Assembly (NCBI GenBank): GCA_965229645.1
Contig: OZ245893.1
Span: forward strand, 3,190,999-3,254,998
Length of the DNA: 64,000 nucleotides
Source: CAXQZM01 sp965229645
Lineage (GTDB): Bacteria > Pseudomonadota > Alphaproteobacteria > UBA7985
Reading direction: 5' to 3'
Made by a program: the position numbers and the translations under genes. The notes below the pieces were generated by a model, which did not search any database, was not told the origin of the DNA, and worked only from the letters and a program-made list of their open reading frames with translations. The stretch's first letter is position 1; every line of letters starts with the position of its first letter. This document shows positions 1 through 8,329 of the stretch, piece by piece.

Positions 1-1103
1 GGGTCGCGGACGATCAGGTTGTCATAGGTGATCGACTTGGCACGGCACATGACCACCATGGCGAACTCATAGGGTTCCATATCCCAAGACCTGCCCATAT
101 GTTCGAACCAGGATAGCGACACATCGGCGTTGTGCTGGGTGATTTGGCAAGGGGTTCGGCGGGCATCGTCGTAGGCCCGAAACGCCGCTTCTATGTCGTG
201 TTCGCCATGCGTCACGAGGGCATCCGACAGGGCGATGGCGCATTCCATCGCAAGTTTGGTGCCCGAGCCGATGGAAAAATGCGCGCTCGCCTTAGCATCG
301 CCCAGAATGACGATCTTGTCGACAAACCAGTTTTCGCAGAACACGCGCGGGAAGTTGCGCCAGTTTGATCGATTCAAGAGCAGCGGGTGGCCGTCGAGTT
401 CTTGGGCAAAAATCGCTTCCAGCTTCGCCTTTGAACCCTCTTCGTCGAAGTCCTCGAACCCGTGACCTGCCCAAGTCGCCTCATCCATCTCGAAGACCCA
501 GGTAGAGTGATCTTTTTCGTATTGATAGCAATGGGCTACCATGGGCCCGTGCTCGGTGTCGCGGAAGAAGTAGTTGAACTCCCCCATGGGGCGCGTGGAT
601 CCCATCCAGCAGAACTTGTTGCTGCGCCACGTGGTCGTAGGTTGAAAGCCTTCTTTGTTGGCCTCTCGAATGGCGGAATTCACACCGTCGCTTGCGACGA
701 TAAGGTCGGAATCGCCAAACTGATCGCGAACGTTCTCAGCGTCGATTTCGACGCCAAAAGTCAATTTAACCCCCAATTCTGCGCAACGTTCCTGTAGAAT
801 TGTTAGCAAGGTTTGGCGCGAGGTACCGCAAAACCCGTTGCCAGCACAGCGCATCTCTTCGCCCTTGAAGTGCACCGCCACGTCGTCCCAATAGGCGAAT
901 TTATCGCGGATCTTTTCAAACACGCGCGTATCTCGGCTAAAAAATTCATCGAGCGTTTCGTCGGAAAATACCACCCCGAAGCCGAACGTATCATCGGCCT
1001 GATTGCGTTCGAAAACCTCAATTTCCCAATCTGGGCGGGCTTTTTTGGTCAAAAGTGCCGTGTATAGCCCGCCTGGGCCACCGCCAATCACGCTGATCTT
1101 CAT
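1..1103 (-). CDS. FAD-dependent aromatic-CoA monooxygenase, salicylyl-CoA 5-hydroxylase-like (3' end outside window)
   Basis: Only the first 367 or so codons are in the window; the gene continues past position 1. The start ATG (1103-1101) is preceded by a strong AGGAGAGG ribosome site. The N-terminus has the FAD-binding Rossmann motif GGGPGG (residues 7-12), then an internal DG motif (ASDGVNS, near 137-143) and the GDAKASAHFSIGSG ribose-binding motif (near 268-281) of group A flavin hydroxylases. The sequence style fits the N-terminal hydroxylase half of salicylyl-CoA 5-hydroxylase / 2-aminobenzoyl-CoA monooxygenase proteins, which often carry an old-yellow-enzyme-like C-terminal half. Whether that half is present cannot be seen. 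It lies downstream of an ABC importer on the same strand, which suggests degradation of an imported aromatic acid. The substrate is inferred. Confidence 0.8.
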   Translation of the reverse strand, partial: MKISVIGGGPGGLYTALLTKKARPDWEIEVFERNQADDTFGFGVVFSDETLDEFFSRDTRVFEKIRDKFAYWDDVAVHFKGEEMRCAGNGFCGTSRQTLLTILQERCAELGVKLTFGVEIDAENVRDQFGDSDLIVASDGVNSAIREANKEGFQPTTTWRSNKFCWMGSTRPMGEFNYFFRDTEHGPMVAHCYQYEKDHSTWVFEMDEATWAGHGFEDFDEEGSKAKLEAIFAQELDGHPLLLNRSNWRNFPRVFCENWFVDKIVILGDAKASAHFSIGSGTKLAMECAIALSDALVTHGEHDIEAAFRAYDDARRTPCQITQHNADVSLSWFEHMGRSWDMEPYEFAMVVMCRAKSITYDNLIVRD

Positions 1104-1250
1104 TTTCCTCTCCTGGAAGGGACTCGTATCCCTATGGGCAATAGCACATAAGGCGCATTAGTTTAAGTATAAAATAACTGCAAGGCAGAAGCACGGACCG
1201 CAGCATCGCCATAAATAAGATCGCCAGTCTTATCGGCCTCAATCCAAACC
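1104..1250. other. Intergenic stretch between livF and the monooxygenase gene
   Basis: This 147-bp gap is clearly AT-richer than its surroundings around 1155-1180. On the minus strand a TATACT-like box lies at 1171-1166, about 60 bases before the monooxygenase start, without a convincing -35 box. The monooxygenase may therefore have its own promoter instead of depending only on read-through from the liv genes. No gene is seen here. Confidence 0.3.
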
Positions 1251-1946
1251 TCAGGGTGCAAAATCCAAGTATTGTGCGCGGACGTCGGCGCTTAGCTGCG
1301 CCATGGGTCCCGACCATAAGTTCGCGCCGCGGGCAAGAATAAGGGCTTGATCGGCAACTTGGCGCAGGTCTCTGAGCGACTTATCGACCAGCAAGATCGC
1401 AAGCTGCCCTTCGGACTTTAGGTTGGCGAGGGCGGTCCAAATTTCTTGGCGAATGAGCGGGGCCAAGCCTTCGGTTGCCTCATCGAGGATCAGGAGTTTG
1501 GGATTGGTCATGAGCGCACGACCAATGGCGAGCATCTGCTGTTCGCCGCCCGACAGGGTGCTGGCGGTTTGGGTGCGCCGTTCGGCCAATCGGGGGAACA
1601 GGGCGGCGACGCGCGCAAAACCCCAGGGTCCCGGGCGGGCGGCGACGCGCAAATTTTGTTCAACGGTCAAATTCTGAAAGCAGCGCCGGCCTTCCGGAAC
1701 CAACCCGATGCCCAGGCGAGCGGCGCGATGGCAGGGCAGCGCGGCCAGATCGTGTCCGTCAAAGTACAAGCGACCGCCGTGGAACGGCAACAAGCGGCAG
1801 ATGGCCCGTATGGTTGTCGACTTACCGACGCCGTTGGGCCCCAACAGGACCGTGACTTCGCCGCGCGCCACAGTCAAAGTGACGTCAAAAAGGGCCTGCG
1901 CCGATCCGTAGGCCGCGCTCAAGCGTTCGACCCTCAAGAGGCTCAT
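1251..1946 (-). CDS. livF: Branched-chain amino acid-type ABC transporter, ATP-binding protein LivF
   Basis: This 231-residue ATPase belongs to the LivF half of HAAT-family importers. Walker A is GPNGVGKS at residues 36-43, the ABC signature LSGGE at 131-135 and Walker B LILDE ends near 155. It lies in the cytoplasm and pairs with LivG to drive the LivH/LivM permeases. The ATG overlaps the end of livG by four bases (ATGA type), indicating translational coupling. LivF families transport branched-chain amino acids, urea, amides or aromatic acids, and the neighbouring aromatic monooxygenase makes the last plausible here. Length is normal for the family. Confidence 0.92.
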   Translation of the reverse strand: MSLLRVERLSAAYGSAQALFDVTLTVARGEVTVLLGPNGVGKSTTIRAICRLLPFHGGRLYFDGHDLAALPCHRAARLGIGLVPEGRRCFQNLTVEQNLRVAARPGPWGFARVAALFPRLAERRTQTASTLSGGEQQMLAIGRALMTNPKLLILDEATEGLAPLIRQEIWTALANLKSEGQLAILLVDKSLRDLRQVADQALILARGANLWSGPMAQLSADVRAQYLDFAP

Positions 1947-2704
1947 GCTGGCAACGCGTCCTCTTCTTCGCCCAAATAGACCCGTTTGACCTCGGCGCTG
2001 GTTCGGATTTGATCGACTGGACCCGTCATGAGGAGGGCGCCCTCGACAAGAACGCTGATGCGATCGGCGAGGGCAAAGACCGCGGCCATATCGTGCTCAA
2101 CCAGTAAGATGGGCGCCTCGGTTTTCAGGGCGGTAAGCAAGGCCGTCATTTCCTCGGTGCCCTCGTTCCCCAGGCCCGCCATGGGCTCGTCGAGCAAAAA
2201 GGCCTTGGGCCGCAGGGCGAGAACCATGGCAAGTTCCAGCCGCCGCCGTTCCCCATGGGACAAGTGCGCCGCAGGCAGGTCCAATCGATCCCCCAGCGAT
2301 ACGCGCTCAGCGTGGACCGCCACTTCTTCGTAGAGTGTCGATGGTCGCGTCGCGGGCGCGAACAGGCGGAACGCGCGGCCTTCACGCCCGTGCAGTGCCA
2401 GCAAAATGTTGTCCCGCACGCTGTAGGTGGGAACCAGGGCCGATACCTGAAAACTGCGCCCCAGGCCCAGGCGCGCGCGTTGCTGGGTGGTGAGGGTACT
2501 TACGTCTTGTCCGTCGAGCTCAATCGTCCCTGTATCGGGTAGAAGGTCGCCAGCGATCTGGGAAATCAGGGTGGACTTGCCCGCGCCGTTGGGGCCGATC
2601 AAGGCATGGATTTCGCCGCGGTTTAGGGTCAGACAAATCCTCTCGCTGGCCTGAACAGCCCCGAAACGCTTGCTGAGGTTGTGCACACGCAAAACCGGCG
2701 TCAT
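1943..2704 (-). CDS. livG: Branched-chain amino acid-type ABC transporter, ATP-binding protein LivG
   Basis: The open frame runs upstream to 2797, but the conserved protein begins at the ATG at 2704 (MTPVLRVHNLSKRFG). This start overlaps the livM stop by four bases and gives 253 residues, the usual LivG length. Walker A is GPNGAGKS at residues 37-44; the signature (LSHGERRRLE) and Walker B (FLLDEPMAGLG) are intact. It forms the ATPase heterodimer with LivF. The extra upstream codons lie inside livM in another frame and are not protein-like. Confidence 0.92.
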   Translation of the reverse strand: MTPVLRVHNLSKRFGAVQASERICLTLNRGEIHALIGPNGAGKSTLISQIAGDLLPDTGTIELDGQDVSTLTTQQRARLGLGRSFQVSALVPTYSVRDNILLALHGREGRAFRLFAPATRPSTLYEEVAVHAERVSLGDRLDLPAAHLSHGERRRLELAMVLALRPKAFLLDEPMAGLGNEGTEEMTALLTALKTEAPILLVEHDMAAVFALADRISVLVEGALLMTGPVDQIRTSAEVKRVYLGEEEDALPA

Positions 2705-3681
2705 GGCCGCCGCCGCATGCCACAAATCGCCCCTGTGATTCCGCCTTTGGCAAACAGAACGATCAGGAGGAGCAGGAGGCCTAAGTATAGTTGCCAATAG
2801 TCGCTGGCCCCGCCCAACATCTCTTCAAGTGCGACAAAGACGATCGCGCCGACCACGGGACCGATGAGGCGGGCGACGCCGCCCAAAATCACAAAGATCA
2901 TGATTTCCCCCGAAACGGTCCAGGAGAACATGGCGGGGCTCACGTAGCGATTTAGGTCCGCGAATAGGGCCCCCGCGAGCGCGGCGATCATGCCCGAGAC
3001 CACAAAGGCCGTCAGTTTGATCCGCTGCGGGGACAGGCCGACGGTCTCAACCCGCTCGGGCGCATGGGGAATGGCGTTGAGGGCCAGGCCGAAGGCCGAG
3101 GCATTGAGGCGTTGAACCAGCACGAGAACACCGCTCAACACCCCAAAGGCCAACATAAAAAAAGGCAGGGGGGCGAGCGTATTGACGCCAGGAAACGTGC
3201 CGCGCACATAGATCGGAATGCCGTCTTCCCCGCCGTAGGCGGGCCAGGAAACCGCAAAGTAGTAGAACATCTGGCCGAAGGCCAAGGTGATCATGATGAA
3301 GTAGGCCCCACGGGTGCGCAGGCACAGGGCCCCGATGCCCAAGGCCGCAACGCCGCCAAGCAGGATCGCCAGCGGCCAGGTGATGACCATGGACTGCGTG
3401 CCGCCGATCTCGATCCACCCTGCAAAAAGGGGGCTGTAGGTCTGGGCATGGCTGGCCAGAATACCGACCACATAGCCCCCTAAGCCAAAGTAGGCGGCAT
3501 GGCCAAAGCTGATCATGCCGCCGTTGCCGAGCGCCAAGTTCAGGCCGACCCCCGCGATAGCAAAGATGGTCGCGCGTGTTGCCAAGGTTACCCAATAGAC
3601 TTCGCCGAGCCCTTGGCCGAGCAAGGCAAAGCCGAGCAACCCTGCCCATACGGCCCAGGTAAAGGGGCGCTCGGCACTCAT
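2701..3681 (-). CDS. livM: Branched-chain amino acid-type ABC transporter, permease LivM
   Basis: This is an inner-membrane permease of about 326 residues starting MSAERPFTWAVWAGLLG, with many hydrophobic segments. It contains the family stretch GNGGMISFGHAAYFGLGGY, typical of LivM. A much longer frame extends to 4635, but that part is a shadow of livH; the ATG at 3681 overlaps the livH stop by four bases and matches family length. It forms the membrane channel with LivH and docks the LivF/LivG ATPases. Confidence 0.92.
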   Translation of the reverse strand: MSAERPFTWAVWAGLLGFALLGQGLGEVYWVTLATRATIFAIAGVGLNLALGNGGMISFGHAAYFGLGGYVVGILASHAQTYSPLFAGWIEIGGTQSMVITWPLAILLGGVAALGIGALCLRTRGAYFIMITLAFGQMFYYFAVSWPAYGGEDGIPIYVRGTFPGVNTLAPLPFFMLAFGVLSGVLVLVQRLNASAFGLALNAIPHAPERVETVGLSPQRIKLTAFVVSGMIAALAGALFADLNRYVSPAMFSWTVSGEIMIFVILGGVARLIGPVVGAIVFVALEEMLGGASDYWQLYLGLLLLLIVLFAKGGITGAICGMRRRP

Positions 3682-4586
3682 GCCGCCGCGCCCATAAGTC
3701 CCTGGGGGCGGAAGATCAGGATCAGGGCCATGAGGATGTAAATGAGCATGGAGGACAAGATGATCCCCGCATCGGCGGTGCCGACGAGGGCCTGGGACGC
3801 CATGGGGAGGAGGAAGCTGCCCAGGGTCTGGACGACACCGACCAAGATGGCCCCATAGAGCGCGCCCTGAATCGACCCAATACCGCCGATGACGACAACA
3901 ACGAAGGCGGTGATCAGGACAGGTTCCCCCATCCCAACCTCGACCGAGGTCAAGGTCCCGACCAAAGCACCCGCGAGCCCTGCCAGGGCCGCGCCTAGGG
4001 CGAACACCAGCGTGTAGAGCAAGGAAATGTTGACCCCAAGGGCGGAGATCATTTCCCGATCCGCCGCGCCTGCCTGGATTTGCAGGCCCAGGCGGGTTCG
4101 CGCAATCAGGGCATGGAGCCCAGCCGCGACCCCCACGCCAACCGCAATCAGAACAAGGCGGAAGAAGGGGTATTCGATCCCAAACGGCAGCGAAACGGGT
4201 CCTGCCAAGGCGTCGGGGATGTCCAAATAGAGGGGAAAGGACCCGAATAGCCAGCGGGTTGCCTCGGAAAAAATCAAAATCAGGGCGAAGGTCGCCAGGA
4301 CTTGGTCCAGATGGTCGCGCGCGTACAGCCGCCGTATGACCAACCATTCGATCAAGATGCCCGCAAAGGCCGCTGCAACCAGGCTCGCCACCAGCCCGAG
4401 CGCGTAGGAGCCCGTGTGCGCCGCGACACCCGCGGCGGCGAACGCTCCGACCATAAACAAGGACCCATGGGCCAAGTTGATAAGGCCCATGACGCCGAAA
4501 ATCAGAGTCAGGCCCGCCGCCATCAAAAACAACATGACGCCGAACTGGAGGCCGTTCAAAACCTGTTCGATCAGCAAGGTAGCCAT
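3678..4586 (-). CDS. livH: Branched-chain amino acid-type ABC transporter, permease LivH
   Basis: This 302-residue inner-membrane permease starts MATLLIEQVLNGLQFGVML, a classical LivH N-terminus, followed by LTLIFGVMGLINLAHGS. It has roughly eight hydrophobic segments and normal length. It is the first membrane gene after livJ (114-bp gap) and is coupled to livM by a four-base overlap. Confidence 0.92.
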   Translation of the reverse strand: MATLLIEQVLNGLQFGVMLFLMAAGLTLIFGVMGLINLAHGSLFMVGAFAAAGVAAHTGSYALGLVASLVAAAFAGILIEWLVIRRLYARDHLDQVLATFALILIFSEATRWLFGSFPLYLDIPDALAGPVSLPFGIEYPFFRLVLIAVGVGVAAGLHALIARTRLGLQIQAGAADREMISALGVNISLLYTLVFALGAALAGLAGALVGTLTSVEVGMGEPVLITAFVVVVIGGIGSIQGALYGAILVGVVQTLGSFLLPMASQALVGTADAGIILSSMLIYILMALILIFRPQGLMGAAA

Positions 4587-4700
4587 GGATCGAACAGGTC
4601 AGCCTAAAGCGGAGTCCAAGTCGAATCGACCCCACGGGCCATCGGCGCCAGAACAGGGCTTAAGGCGATTCACCCCGATTCAATGCAAGTGCGAAGGACC

Positions 4701-5840
4701 CTAAAAGGAACAGTCCTGGGCAAAGACGTCGCCATGATCGCTCAAGGCGGTTCCCACAATGCGGTTGGTCAATACCCCATCGACCTCGACAACTTCGCGA
4801 ACGTAGAAGTCTTGGATCGGGTGTTGATTGGTGTTGAAGGTAAAGTCCCCCCGCGTCGAGTCAAAATCGGCCGCTTGCAAGGCCTCGCGAAACGCCGCTG
4901 TATCGTTCACATCGGCCGTATCAAGGGCAGCGAGAATCAAATTGGCCGTGTCGTAACCCTGCGAGGCGTAGAGCGAGGGCAAGCGGTCGTATTCGGCCTC
5001 AAACGCCGCAACAAAGGCTTGATTGGCTGCGTTGTCGAGGTCGGGCGACCACTGGGCTGTGTTCAAAACGCCCAAAGCCGCATCGCCGACGGCGGCCAAA
5101 ATGGTTTGATCAAAGCTGAATGCGGGGCCAATTATCGGCACGTCAACGCCGCTATCGGCGTATTGCTTGAGGAAGGAGATGCCCATGCCCCCTGGCAAGA
5201 AAAAGAACAGGCTGTCCGCGTCGGAAGCGCGGATTTGGGCAATTTCGGACGCATAGTCCGACTGCCCGAGCTTTGTGAAGACCTCTTGGGTCGGTTCACC
5301 GTCAAATAAGCGCCGATAGCCGTTGAGGGCATCGACCCCCGCCGGATAGTTTGGCGCGATTAGGAACGTGTTCGTGTAGCCCAAGGTGTTGGCGTAGGCA
5401 CCCGCGGCCTCGTGAATATTGTCGTTCTGCCAGGCGACGTTGAAATAGTTGGGATGGCATCCCGCCCCCGCAAGGGCGGATGGGCCCGCGTTGGGGGACA
5501 AATAGATGATGTCCTGCGCGGTCACCGAGGGGACAACGGCCATGGCGAGGTTGGAGAAGATGAGGCCCGTCATTATATGGACCTTGTCCGACTGAACCAT
5601 GCGATCTGCCAGCCGCACGGCAACGTCGGGCTTGCGCTGATCGTCCTCAACGATCACTTCGACATCATCGCGACCCGCCGCCTTGATCGCGAGTAAGAAG
5701 CCATCGCGCATATCGACGCCCAGCCCCGCACCCCCGCCCGATAGGGTCGAGAGCATCCCAATTTTCACTGTGTCAGCGTTGGCAGGTAGGGTCGCCATCA
5801 GGGCCACGGCCGATGCCAGAGTTTTCGAAATCAGATTCAT
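4701..5840 (-). CDS. livJ: Periplasmic substrate-binding protein of the Liv-type ABC importer
   Basis: This 379-residue protein has a signal peptide ending ANA-D near residue 22, followed by TVKIGMLSTLSGGGAGLG, the start of type I periplasmic binding domains of the LivJ/amide-binding family. It would capture substrate in the periplasm and deliver it to LivHM. The ATG has a good GGGAGGA site seven or so bases upstream. It is the first gene of the apparent minus-strand operon livJHMGF. The cysteine pair (around GAGCHP and the C-terminal QDCSF) may form a disulfide. The ligand is not readable from sequence; an aromatic acid is inferred from the downstream monooxygenase. Confidence 0.88.
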   Translation of the reverse strand: MNLISKTLASAVALMATLPANADTVKIGMLSTLSGGGAGLGVDMRDGFLLAIKAAGRDDVEVIVEDDQRKPDVAVRLADRMVQSDKVHIMTGLIFSNLAMAVVPSVTAQDIIYLSPNAGPSALAGAGCHPNYFNVAWQNDNIHEAAGAYANTLGYTNTFLIAPNYPAGVDALNGYRRLFDGEPTQEVFTKLGQSDYASEIAQIRASDADSLFFFLPGGMGISFLKQYADSGVDVPIIGPAFSFDQTILAAVGDAALGVLNTAQWSPDLDNAANQAFVAAFEAEYDRLPSLYASQGYDTANLILAALDTADVNDTAAFREALQAADFDSTRGDFTFNTNQHPIQDFYVREVVEVDGVLTNRIVGTALSDHGDVFAQDCSF

Positions 5841-6058
5841 CTTGTCCTCCCGAGTCCTTCAAAAAAAGTACGCCAAATGGAAGTTGCAGGCGCAAATGCA
5901 AAAAGGGAACGCAGCTTTGTCCCAGAGGCCAGGCTTACCAATCATTCGACGAAAGTCAATTCGCTCGGGATCATCGAGCGGCAAGATTGGACGGGCCTCC
6001 ATATCCGCCGTGTGCGGCGAAGCCGCAGCCTCTCTTGAACTTGGGGGCAGCGGTCGCC
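5841..6058. other. Divergent intergenic region before ccmA
   Basis: No gene is seen between the livJ start and the repeat at 6059. The region should contain the livJ promoter on the minus strand, but no clear -35/-10 pair was recognised. Two small hairpins are visible: CGCTCG/CGAGCG near 5969-5988, and TGCGGC-GAA-GCCGCA near 6013-6030. Confidence 0.4.
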
Positions 6059-6272
6059 TAATACCAGCGGCGGTTGAAAATGACTCTTTTATTCGCTGGT
6101 TTATTCGCTGGTATAAGGGCCGCGACTGCGGCCCCCGTAGCGGCCCCGAGAATAGCGCGAAAGCGCCTCGGGGTATAAGCGAAGGCCCCGTCGGAGGCGA
6201 AACGCGAAGCGTTTCTGCCGTGAGACATAAAACGGCCAAAAAAGTGTCAACTTTTTTCGCCGTTGGTATAAG
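6059..6272. repeat. Multi-hairpin terminal-inverted-repeat element, copy A
   Basis: First of three copies (with 9074-9323 and 16138-16342). The left end reads TAATACCAGCGGCG; the right end, reverse-complemented, reads CTTATACCAACGGCG, so the ends form an imperfect inverted repeat. Inside is a chain of hairpins: GGCCGC-GACT-GCGGCC, CCCCGAG...CTCGGGG with an inner GCGC-GAAA-GCGC, GAAACGC-GAA-GCGTTTC, and a final 15-bp stem with loop GTCA that has one mismatch in this copy. Copy A also carries a short duplication of TTATTCGCTGGT. It ends 37 bases before ccmA. It resembles a MITE or a structured transcript segment. Confidence 0.75.
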
Positions 6273-6309
6273 CCTTGCATTGGGGGTCAAATCTGTTCAG
6301 GCGTGCACC

Positions 6310-6876
6310 ATGACGCCTCCCCCGCCTCTCCTTAGCCTGAGCGGTCTGACGCTGGTGCGCGGGACGCGGGTCTTGGTGCAAGACATGAGTCTTGAGGTTC
6401 GTGCAGGGGAGATTTGGGCGCTGGAGGGCGCCAACGGTGCGGGCAAGACAACCATCTTGCGCGCCGCTGCGGGGTTGTTTCGGCCCTTCTTGGGCCAGGT
6501 TCGACGCGCGCCGCAAACCTCCCTTCGCTACTTGGGTCATGCGTTGGCGCTGAAGCCCGAGCAGACGCCAGCCCAGGTCCTGACCGAGGACCAACTCGAC
6601 CACTGGGCGCTTTGGGATCTGGCGGATCTGCCGATGCGGCATTTGTCGGCGGGCCAGTGCAAGCGGGTAGCCTTGGCGCACCGCTGCCGCCCAGGGGCGC
6701 TGCTATGGATTTTTGACGAGCCCTTGGCAAACTTGGACCAGCGGCAACAAGCGCGCTTTAAGGCCTTGCTGCGCGACCAGGCCCGCGCGGGCGGCGCGGC
6801 GCTGGTCAGTGTCCATGCCGCTGTCTTAGGCGGGCATCGCCTGACGATTGAGGAGGGAAGGGTGCTTCATGTTTAA
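6310..6876 (+). CDS. ccmA: Haem exporter ATP-binding protein CcmA
   Basis: This 188-residue ABC ATPase begins MTPPPPLLSLSGLTLVRGTR. Walker A is GANGAGKTT (residues 40-48), the signature is LSAGQCKR and Walker B is LWIFDEPLANLD. The short length and LSAGQ signature are typical of CcmA, which works with CcmB in cytochrome c maturation, releasing holo-CcmE. The frame is open upstream to 5683, but that part runs through the repeat element and is not protein-like, so the ATG at 6310 is preferred. The last codons overlap ccmB by eight bases. No ccmC, ccmD or ccmE follows. Confidence 0.88.
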   Translation: MTPPPPLLSLSGLTLVRGTRVLVQDMSLEVRAGEIWALEGANGAGKTTILRAAAGLFRPFLGQVRRAPQTSLRYLGHALALKPEQTPAQVLTEDQLDHWALWDLADLPMRHLSAGQCKRVALAHRCRPGALLWIFDEPLANLDQRQQARFKALLRDQARAGGAALVSVHAAVLGGHRLTIEEGRVLHV

Positions 6877-7471
6877 CCGTGCGATCCCCAAAGCCCCGTG
6901 GTTGCCTCCCTTAACCCTGCTGTTCCTGGGCGTGCTGGCGCTCATCGTCTTTTCGGGGGTTCTCGACGGGGTGGCGGCGCACCTGCAGGCGCAGAGTCTC
7001 GGGACGGTGTTTTGGTTGCTCCTCTTTGCCATGCTGGCGCAGGACGCTGCCAATTTGTGGCAGGAAGACGCGGCCGATGGCACACTCGACCAAGCCTATT
7101 TGGCAGCGGGGAGTTACATTCCCGTTCTGATCCGCGCGTACCTTGGACAGATCGTCGGCGTCTTCGTGCCTTTGGCGGCTGTATTCCTGGGTCTGTGGGC
7201 CTTGGGGGCGAAGGGTGACTATCCCTGGGCAAGCCTCCTGGGGCTCGCGTTGCCCGTAACCGCGCTTCGCCTCCTGTCGAGTGCCCTCGGGCTTACCCTT
7301 GCACCCAGGTTTGGGGTGGGCAGCCTGGTGTTTTTGGCCCTTGCCAGCCTGTTCTTCTGTCTATGCGTTGCGGGGCGGGCGGACTTGGTTTGGGCCTTGG
7401 GCCTGATTTTCACGCCGCTTTGCTTGGCTTTGGCGCCGCTTGCCTTGTCTCTCAGCCATCAATCGCGCTAA
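6869..7471 (+). CDS. ccmB: Haem exporter membrane protein CcmB
   Basis: This is an inner-membrane protein of 200 residues with about six hydrophobic segments. The chosen ATG (6869) lies inside the end of ccmA and has GAGGAGGGAAGG upstream. The LAQDAANLWQEDAADGTLDQ segment corresponds to the family's characteristic loop (usually with an F-x-x-D-x-x-D/GxLEQ pattern). It forms the CcmAB complex acting on CcmE in cytochrome c assembly. It is slightly shorter than the usual 220 residues. Confidence 0.85.
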   Translation: MFNRAIPKAPWLPPLTLLFLGVLALIVFSGVLDGVAAHLQAQSLGTVFWLLLFAMLAQDAANLWQEDAADGTLDQAYLAAGSYIPVLIRAYLGQIVGVFVPLAAVFLGLWALGAKGDYPWASLLGLALPVTALRLLSSALGLTLAPRFGVGSLVFLALASLFFCLCVAGRADLVWALGLIFTPLCLALAPLALSLSHQSR

Positions 7472-7480
7472 ACCCCCGCT

Positions 7481-8248
7481 ATGTGCGCCGACGTCCCGCC
7501 CATTGTTCTGAAGGGGATCCAGAAGTCCTTTGGGGACACCCCAGTTCTGCGCGGCGTCGATTTGTGCGCCGCGCGTGGGCAGGTTATTTCCATCATCGGG
7601 TCCTCGGGCTCGGGGAAGTCCACTTTGTTGCGTTGTGCCAATTTGTTGGAAATTCCTGAGGCGGGGGACATAAGTTTGGCGGGCGAGGCCATCGCCTTCG
7701 TCGGGGAGGGGGCCGAACGTCGCCCCGCCTCCGCTGAGCAAGTGCGCCAGGCGCGGATGCGCCTTGGTATGGTATTTCAATCGTTCAATTTGTGGGCGCA
7801 CCGCACCGTGCTGCAAAACGCCACCGAGGCGCCGATTTACGTGCTGGGCCTTGATCGCGCCCGCGCGGAATCGCGGGCGCGCGCCTTACTGGATCAGGTC
7901 GGCCTCGGTGACATGGCAGGGGCCTATCCCCACCAACTCTCGGGCGGGCAGCAGCAACGTGCCGCCATCGCCCGAGCCCTGGCCATTGACCCGCTGGCGC
8001 TCTTGTTCGATGAGCCTACCTCTGCCCTCGACCCTGAATTGGAGGTGGAGGTGCTCAAGGTCATTCGCCAGTTGGCGCGCGAGGGGCGAACCATGTTGCT
8101 GGTGACCCATGATATGTCGTTCGCCCGCGAGGTTTCGGATCAAGTCGTGTTTTTGCATCAGGGCAAGATCGAGGCCCAAGGCCCCCCTGCCCATATGTTC
8201 GAGGCCCCGAAAACAGAGCGCTTGCGACAATTTCTAAATCCGTCATAA
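7481..8248 (+). CDS. Polar amino acid ABC transporter ATP-binding protein (HisP/ArtP-like)
   Basis: This 255-residue ATPase has Walker A GSSGSGKST (residues 40-48), signature LSGGQQQR, and Walker B LLFDEPTSALDPE. The wording SSGSGKSTLLRCANLLE and the end GPPAHMFEAPKTERLRQFL are typical of HisP/GlnQ/ArtP-type importers for polar or basic amino acids. It is followed by the binding protein and, after a repeat element, two matching permeases, so it powers that importer. It starts ten bases after ccmB and may share its transcript. Confidence 0.9.
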   Translation: MCADVPPIVLKGIQKSFGDTPVLRGVDLCAARGQVISIIGSSGSGKSTLLRCANLLEIPEAGDISLAGEAIAFVGEGAERRPASAEQVRQARMRLGMVFQSFNLWAHRTVLQNATEAPIYVLGLDRARAESRARALLDQVGLGDMAGAYPHQLSGGQQQRAAIARALAIDPLALLFDEPTSALDPELEVEVLKVIRQLAREGRTMLLVTHDMSFAREVSDQVVFLHQGKIEAQGPPAHMFEAPKTERLRQFLNPS

Positions 8249-8282
8249 GCGACGTGCGCCGCTGGCACCTGTCTTGGCGCGT

Positions 8283-8300
8283 GGGCAAGTTGGCTTGCCC
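8283..8300 (+). terminator. Hairpin between transporter ATPase and binding-protein genes
   Basis: A perfect seven-bp stem, GGGCAAG-TTGG-CTTGCCC, lies between the ATPase stop and the binding-protein start. No T-run follows, so it may be an mRNA-stabilising or attenuating hairpin and not a true terminator. Hairpins here often adjust the level of binding protein relative to other subunits; that role is inferred. Confidence 0.4.
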
Positions 8301-8329
8301 CCAAACCATAGCAAAGGGAGAATTTCGCA

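Noticed and set aside
2701..4635. A single 644-codon frame apparently joining livM to an upstream domain
   Set aside because: The first half is the livH region read in a wrong frame; livH itself has a full, family-typical frame and the livM start overlaps it.
5683..6309. N-terminal extension of ccmA by about 209 codons
   Set aside because: It reads through the livJ 5' end in antisense and then through the repeat element; no CcmA homologue would be expected to carry it.
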